Positions 58,341 to 64,000 of a DNA stretch of 64,000 bases are shown one piece after another (positions within the stretch are counted from its first letter, which is position 1; the number at the start of each line of letters is the position of its first letter). The DNA lies in assembly GCA_029204225.1 (NCBI GenBank), contig MU832054.1:1-64000 (forward strand), written 5' to 3'. Source of the DNA: Diphasiastrum complanatum (Eukaryota; Streptophyta; Lycopodiopsida; Lycopodiales; Lycopodiaceae). The notes beneath the pieces are model-generated. The model did not search any database, was not told the origin of the DNA, and saw only the letters and a list, made by a program, of their open reading frames with translations. Position numbers and translations under genes: made by a program.

Positions 58341-58781
58341 TAAAGGCCAAAAAAACAGAAAGGATACTGCTTTCCAGAGTCAATTTTCGATGATTATCAA
58401 AAGAGTTCAATGATATATTCTTCTTCTTACTTTATAGTAACAAGCTTACGTCATTCACCTCTAAAACAGAAAAAATGTTGCTTTCCATTGCTATTTTTTG
58501 CTGATTATCGCAACACTTAATATTTTGTTTCCCTTACTTTATTTAAGCAAGCTTATATCATTCGCCTCTATAAGAGAAAACAAATTGCTACCATAGTTAT
58601 TTTTTGCTAATTATCAAACGGTTTGATAATGTTTTGTTTTCCTCACTTTTTAAGCAAGCCTATGTCATTCCACTCCACAACCCAAAAGATCTTGTTTTCC
58701 ATGGTTATTTTATGCTAACTATCAAAATAGTTCAGTATTGTTTTGGTTTCCTTACTTTTTAGTAGCAAGTTTATGCCATTC
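58340..58781 (-). repeat. Four-copy tandem repeat (107-109 bp) including the 3' end of the 6PGDH coding region
   Basis: Copies are anchored at TTACTTT-type text at 58427, 58534, 58643 and 58752, each followed by AAGC(T/C)TA.(G/A)TCATTC-like sequence. Each is preceded by TTTCCAT.GTTATTTT.TGCT.A.TATCAAA-type sequence. The fourth copy includes the stop codon and about nine last codons of 6PGDH (58752-58781); the other three lie in its 3' flank and are mutated. Confidence 0.88.
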
Positions 58782-60218
58782 GGTGTGGAATGAGCCTGGA
58801 AGATCAATACGTTCATAGGTATGTGCTCCAAAGTAATCACGCTGTGCTTGCAAGAGGTTGGCAGGGAGGCGAGCACGACGATATGTGTCAAAATAAGCCA
58901 AACTGGCAGACATTCCAGGAGTACTGACTCCAACACTAATGGCTAAACTCACCACACGGCGCCAAGCCGCCTGTCGCTCCACAATTTCACTTGCAAATTC
59001 AGGATCTACAAGCAAGCTAGCCAGGGCGGGGTTGCGGTCATACGCACTTTTGATCCGATCGAGGAAAATAGCTCGGATAATACATCCCCCTTTCCATATC
59101 CTAGCCAATTCCCCAAGGTTAAGGTTCCAATTCTTCTCAATGCTCTTTGCTCGCAAAAGATTCATCCCCTGTGCATAACTGCAGATCTTGGAGGCATACA
59201 AGGCTTTTCTGACGTCATCAACAAGCTGTTGCTTGTCTAGATGATGAGTAGTAAGAATATCCTTCAATCCTGCTTCTCCGAACACACTTGCTGCTGCCAC
59301 ACGCTCTTCCTTTAAGCCGCTCAAGAATCTGGAGTCTAAGGATGCTTCGATGGTAGGCGCCGCTATGGAAAGCTCAGCTGCCTGTTGTACCGTCCATTTG
59401 CCAGTTCCTTTCATTCCTGTTTTGTCCAGCACCTTGTCCACCAACTCACCCTCGCCTTTGTCATCTTTAACCGCAAAGATTTCTGATGTTATTTCAATTA
59501 AGAAGCTCTCCAGCTCTCCCTTGTTCCACTTGGTAAAGATCTCATGTAGCTCTTGGTTTGTGAGCCTCCCAACAGATTTCAACACATCATATGCTTCTGC
59601 AATAAGCTGCATATCTCCATACTCTATTCCATTATGCACCATCTTCACAAAATTACCAGCACCTCCATCTCCAACATACGTCACACAAGGGCCATCATTT
59701 ACCTGCGCTGCTACTTTTTTCACAATGTCTTCTATGTACTCATAAGCCTGTCTGGTTCCCCCAGGCATCAAAGAAGGACCATTGCGTGCACCATCTTCAC
59801 CGCCTGAGACTCCCATTCCCAGATAGAGCAGTCCCTTTTCCTTTACAGCAGCAGCACGCCTCTCTGTATTCTCATACCACTCATTCCCTCCATCAATGAT
59901 GCAGTCCCCGGGTTCCAAATACTGCGACAATGTGGCGATGGTTTGATCCACAGGAGCCCCAGCCTTGACCAGTATGATTATAGCTCTCGGCCTCTGGATT
60001 GAAAGCACAAACTCCTTTGGATCGTGATAGCCTCTCACTGGTAAATCGCCTTCCTGCTTTGCACGATCCACCGTCTCGTCCACCTTGCTGCTGCTGCGAT
60101 TGTACACCGAAATTGGGAATCCTTCCTCGGCGATGTTCAGTGCCAGATTCTGGCCCATCACTGCCAACCCCGCCAGTCCGATCCGGGACAGCGACTTCTC
60201 TGCATTCTCCTCCGCCAT
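58752..60218 (-). CDS. 6-phosphogluconate dehydrogenase, decarboxylating, 488 aa
   Basis: Third enzyme of the oxidative pentose phosphate pathway: 6-phosphogluconate + NADP+ to ribulose-5-phosphate + CO2 + NADPH. The coding region is a single exon, as in Arabidopsis PGD genes. The N-terminal NADP fold has IGLAGLAVMGQNLALN (13-28). Then IIDGGNEWYENTERR (107-121), GMGVSGGEDGARNGPSLMPG (134-153), catalytic Lys192 in GAGNFVKMVHNGIEYGDMQ, DKTGMKGTGKWTVQQ (265-279), CSYAQGMNLLRAKS (346-359) and the C-terminal AYFDTYRRARLPANL and FGAHTYER. The start is MAEENAEKSLSR; the frame is open 120 codons further upstream, but that part encodes microsatellite-derived Leu/Ser and Arg/Glu runs and is taken as 5' UTR. 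There is no transit peptide. The C-terminus is KLATKK with no SKL-type peroxisome signal, so a cytosolic form is most likely. Confidence 0.96.
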   Translation of the reverse strand: MAEENAEKSLSRIGLAGLAVMGQNLALNIAEEGFPISVYNRSSSKVDETVDRAKQEGDLPVRGYHDPKEFVLSIQRPRAIIILVKAGAPVDQTIATLSQYLEPGDCIIDGGNEWYENTERRAAAVKEKGLLYLGMGVSGGEDGARNGPSLMPGGTRQAYEYIEDIVKKVAAQVNDGPCVTYVGDGGAGNFVKMVHNGIEYGDMQLIAEAYDVLKSVGRLTNQELHEIFTKWNKGELESFLIEITSEIFAVKDDKGEGELVDKVLDKTGMKGTGKWTVQQAAELSIAAPTIEASLDSRFLSGLKEERVAAASVFGEAGLKDILTTHHLDKQQLVDDVRKALYASKICSYAQGMNLLRAKSIEKNWNLNLGELARIWKGGCIIRAIFLDRIKSAYDRNPALASLLVDPEFASEIVERQAAWRRVVSLAISVGVSTPGMSASLAYFDTYRRARLPANLLQAQRDYFGAHTYERIDLPGSFHTEWHKLATKK

Positions 60219-60451
60219 CTCTCTCCCTCCCTCACTCTCTCGCTCTCTCTCGATCTCTCTCTCTCTCTCTCGCTCTCGCTCGCAGCAGCAGCAGCACAAA
60301 GGAGGAGAGCAAAACGTGAAGGAAAAATATACATAAATGAGAAGTTCTTTATCCGACAAAAGCTCAATACAGGGATTTTTTTTTACTCTCCACGGGAGTA
60401 ATTTTATGTAATGTATAGTGTAGCTGCTAGTCTCTCTGTGAGTGAGTGAGT

Positions 60452-60507
<56 letters not shown>

Positions 60508-60700
60508 GAGTAGGAGTAGGAGGAGAAGCGAGATACGCATCCTCTCGTCAAAGTCAAATGTGGTTGTTGACAACCCAAGTTTCACTCCCATTGAAACTCC
60601 TAGGGTTGTCTCGTAAGCCCTAGTTAGGAGGACTGATGGCTTCCATCGACATAAAAGCGCTTTCAACATCAAGAGTTTTGGTGTCTTGATCTTTGACTCC
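60219..60700 (-). promoter_or_regulatory. 5' leader and promoter region of 6PGDH, with GA/CT tracts
   Basis: Immediately upstream of the ATG, the sense strand is GA-rich (60219-60290), with a CAG/CTG run (60283-60296). Farther up is a CT-rich tract (60437-60525). Such tracts are frequent in plant 5' UTRs and can bind BBR/BPC proteins. No TATA box could be assigned with confidence. Confidence 0.5.
60437..60525 (+). repeat. (GTGA)n(GA)n(TAGGAG)n compound microsatellite
   Basis: On the plus strand GTGA units change to about 24 GA units and then to TAGGAG hexamers. Confidence 0.93.
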
Positions 60701-63700
60701 GACGATGTTGGCAACTAAATGCCAGCTCCACTGGTCTCACGCAAGATCTCCCGTGGCAGCTCGGAACAAGCGTCGCGACGGCTTGCTCCTCAATATCATT
60801 TGGAACATACACTTGCCAAAAAAATTCAAAGACAGGTTTGGAAGAGGGTAAAGCTAGTGTCACTTTTGTCTCAAACCCCGGCAATCAATTCAAGTAGCAG
60901 CAAATGAACTAACAGGGAACACATAATCATTAGAATCGTTGGGGCATTGCAGGTGAGTGGTTATCAAGAATGATACCAAGTTGAAATTGTAAATTGGATC
61001 GAGGCCTTAGCTATCAGAATTCAAAGGTAGATTGCTACAGTGAAATATTGGCATCACAATCAAACATTGCCAATGACTACAAGGTTTTAAAAGACACAAA
61101 ACACTAGTAAAGGAAGAGAATAAGATGATCGGGTCCTAGAGCTCCCATCAAAAATCTTAATAAATATCAATGACTCGGATATAATTGAGGTTAGCCAAGT
61201 GATTACACTTGAAACAGTCTAAGAATATACAAATGATGATACATTGCCCTATTTTGATCATGACAGGTATTTTATGTCACTCAACCAATGAACACATCTT
61301 GTGTTCATGAAATAGCAAGTGAAGAGCCAAAATCAGAACTAGAACTTAATAATCACACACACACAAAATCAACCAATCAATTCCTTTTGATTTGTCCTTT
61401 TACACTTGTAAACTAAGATTAATGATTAAATTATAGAAGTTTAAGATGCTCATAAATTTAGCATGCTTGCTACAGAGATTATAAGAAATTGATGAATGAT
61501 TCGTGAGTAAGTAGAAGATCATCAAACATAGGGAAATATAGTTCTGCAATTGGCACCCTCACTATTAACATATCAAGCCTTAGATATTTATTTCTTCCAT
61601 AAGCAGCAGAGTAGAATGCTACATTGCCGCTTGATATGATCCCATCATTGAATCATGCCTTGGTTAATTCAACGACTATTGTTCCAAGAATTTGTAATGT
61701 TCTAAGTTCGTTCTAGTGCTATGATCTGCAATGCATTTAGACATTATAGCAATTTGAGATGCCTCTTTGTTTGAGTGCTGCTCATCAAGTAAGAAGTTCT
61801 TCGTTTTTAGGATTATTAGATACCTTAGGAATCTGCAAAAAAAATTATTATATTAGTGAAATCAATTAATTTAACACATTTATGGTGGTATTGGAACTCA
61901 TAAGAACTCTCCTTCATGTTCCAACAATTTGGGTCATAGCAGGTTTTCTACTTGTAAACATATCAGAACTTGAACTAGTAGAACATTTTCTTGGTTTAAA
62001 AGTCATTACACATATGGATCCTTCTAGAAACATGGTCTCTATGATTGATAGACAAGATGGAGCCAACTATCATATGTGAAAATTTGGCTAAGGAGCTATG
62101 GGATATAGGAAAGGATAATGAAACTAGGCCCTTCATAGATATTCAAGCTCCAACTTAATGAAAACAAAAGGATGGAAAGGCTTTTGTCCTAATCATAGTG
62201 AATGTCCAAGATACTTTGATTGGGCATATAAGCTTAACCTAAACTTCCAAAAAATAAATGGAATATATTAAGTGCACACTACAAAGTTAGAGATGTGCCT
62301 TCTAAGGTATTTCTAAGAAAGAATTTCTTCAAATTTAAAATGCAAGGAGAAGGGCAATGAAAGCAAGATATATAAAAAGATTAAGCAAGCAATTTGCTAG
62401 AATAGCATATGTTTCTTGCTAATTTGTTCTAGTAAACTAACTATTCATGGTTTGTCACATTGTATTGGCGATATTGCTTTGCTAACGCTTGAATTGCTTC
62501 ACAGCTTTTCACACCATCATCAATCAATATTATGAGCTACTTGCTTACAACATCCGTCTACTTTTAAAACATCATTGGTGGGCTCAAATTTATTTTGAAG
62601 TCTTAACTCACATAATGTAAGTTTTTCAAGTATGCTCCAACATTCGATGAGCTGTATCTTTACAATACAAATGTATGTGCTTCAATCTTGACATTTATTA
62701 TTCATCCATATATATAAAGGGTCTGCAAAGAATAATGCTCAGTACTTAGTCATGGCTTGTTATGAAATCATGGCATTAGGGTTTAAGAATTGCTTGTTAA
62801 ACAAAAACAAGTTTTGGAAACTCAAACTCTTTCAATGTTGGATGGTAAATAATACTTGATTTGTGGAAGAACCATGGCATCATCACAAGAAAACCTAACG
62901 ACGCGTATCCAAGTCTATATTAGACTTTCGATTGAATTGGTGTTGTTAAGTTTCGAATATGTTCTAAGGATAGAAGATAATAGGAAATGTGTATTCACGT
63001 AGTCAACTCTTCTAGCCTTGTAAAATTGAAAGGTTTATGTTGTATCACGTATTGATCTAAAACAATTTGCCAAAACAATATACAAATCAGGTATACTGAT
63101 ATGAGACACCCATCTTCGACCCTAATACATTGTAGTATACCATGCTTAGTTAAACCATTCTGAACATTTCATAATGTTGACTAAAGATAGGGTTTTTTGC
63201 TTGGTTACCCTTTGAACATATGGATTTGCATAGAGTTTTGGCATTAGTCATACAGATTAGCATGGCATGGATTTGCCCTAATACCCATATGGGTGTCCTT
63301 GCAAACCGTAATGAGACTTCATAAAACTTATCTACTTGTTAGCTTTCTACATGTTTGTAAACTATTATAATAGAGTTTTGACTTGCTTGTCTTTGGAAAG
63401 CATGGATATGCTCAGGGAAAATGACATTGGTGAATGACGAATTGAAATCTTTCAACAATCATAAGAGTTAGCATGGCATGGATTTGCACTAATACCTACC
63501 TATGTGTCCCTATCTAACCTATTGCCAAGCTTTTAATAATTACGATTAACTAGTATACGTACATGTGCTATGTAAATATCGATATGGACCAATACCCTAC
63601 ATATTAATCAACATGGCATGAGTCTTGATACAGTGACGTCTTGTGGGCTTATATTAGATCCAAGATCCGCTAAACTCTGGTGTCTAGAATTGTGTTTTTA

Positions 63701-64000
63701 CATGCTCTAGGCCATCCCGATTTGCATCAGTGGTATCAAGACTGGACTATGATTCTTAAAATGTTCAATTTGTTGTTAAGTTGTAGAACTTGTTTTGTAC
63801 ATGGATAGCAGCTAACATTTGACACATGTTTTCCCCACGATGCTTCAAATAAGATTTGCTTTACCGTGCTTTTTAGTGAAAAACAAAACTTTTCAGCTTT
63901 GTTTTACCTTGTTGGTTTATGAACAAAGGTTTCAAAAGCTTTGGTCTTAACTAGTCAAGAGAAACTGTGTGTGATATATATATAATCTCTCTCTCTCTCT
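60700..64000. other. Intergenic region without a recognised gene
   Basis: 3.3 kb of AT-rich sequence; frames are short and match no family. Near 63180-63620 lie imperfect direct repeats. The window ends in a TA then CT tract (about 63976-64000). Confidence 0.5.
63180..63620 (+). repeat. Imperfect direct repeats, unit about 210 bp
   Basis: TTAGCATGGCATGGATTTGC followed by CTAATACC and TGTCC occurs near 63259 and 63469. A weaker third copy (AACATGGCATGAG) lies near 63610. The preceding GCTTGG and GAGTTTTG phrases also recur. Confidence 0.65.

Noticed and set aside
60219-60578. In-frame extension that would lengthen 6PGDH to 608 residues
   Set aside because: The extra 120 residues are Leu/Ser and Arg/Glu runs from microsatellites and have no counterpart in the family. 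The family start fits MAEEN at 60218.
63725-63745. TGGTATCAAGAC as a retrotransposon primer-binding site
   Set aside because: It matches only the first part of the initiator-Met site and no LTR end or internal region could be found beside it.

Overview
This is nuclear DNA of a land plant. It holds intron-rich and intronless plant gene families (a DRP1-type dynamin, a non-RD G-type lectin receptor kinase, an F-box protein, a plant-type 6-phosphogluconate dehydrogenase). It is AT-rich, has long CT/GA microsatellites, and has intergenic space filled with decayed LTR retrotransposons and one hAT transposon. The species cannot be fixed from the sequence; the loose gene spacing and multi-kb introns with transposon debris suit a large-genome seed plant or fern.

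Layout. 1-10.9 kb (+): a complete 16-exon dynamin-related protein gene (608 aa). Its third intron of 4.2 kb carries a Ty3/gypsy integrase tail and a 3-copy satellite-like repeat. 10.9-18.6 kb: no convincing gene, only small tandem and inverted repeats and a possible SINE. 18.6-19.5 kb (-): a single-exon F-box gene. 19.9-35 kb: nested, broken retroelements: a copia RT/RNase H piece (-), a Ty3/gypsy gag-protease-RT remnant with two protease-like segments (-), a head-to-head gypsy integrase plus LTR (+), a copia integrase/RT piece (+) bracketed by inverted LTR copies, a PBS-bearing LTR end, and a second gypsy integrase (-) with an unrecognised coiled-coil ORF region downstream. 36.9-37.7 kb: a foldback element with a 45-bp near-perfect hairpin core.

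39.2-41.6 kb (+): an intact single-exon G-type lectin receptor-like kinase (803 aa) whose kinase domain has lost the glycine loop, the beta-3 lysine and the DFG aspartate, so it is predicted to be a pseudokinase. 43.6-51.3 kb: gypsy RT debris, a 267-bp tandem duplication, and a gag-only retroelement with 110-bp terminal repeats and a minisatellite leader. 51.4-54.8 kb (+): a degenerate hAT transposase with an AT-hook tail. 58.75-60.2 kb (-): an intact intronless 6-phosphogluconate dehydrogenase. Its 3' flank is a four-copy tandem repeat that includes the end of the coding region. 60.7-64 kb: no gene seen.

The four host genes are unrelated in function (membrane fission and cell-plate formation, ubiquitin targeting, surface perception, oxidative pentose phosphate pathway). 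Nothing suggests a gene cluster. Three of the four have long GA/CT tracts just upstream of the start codon.
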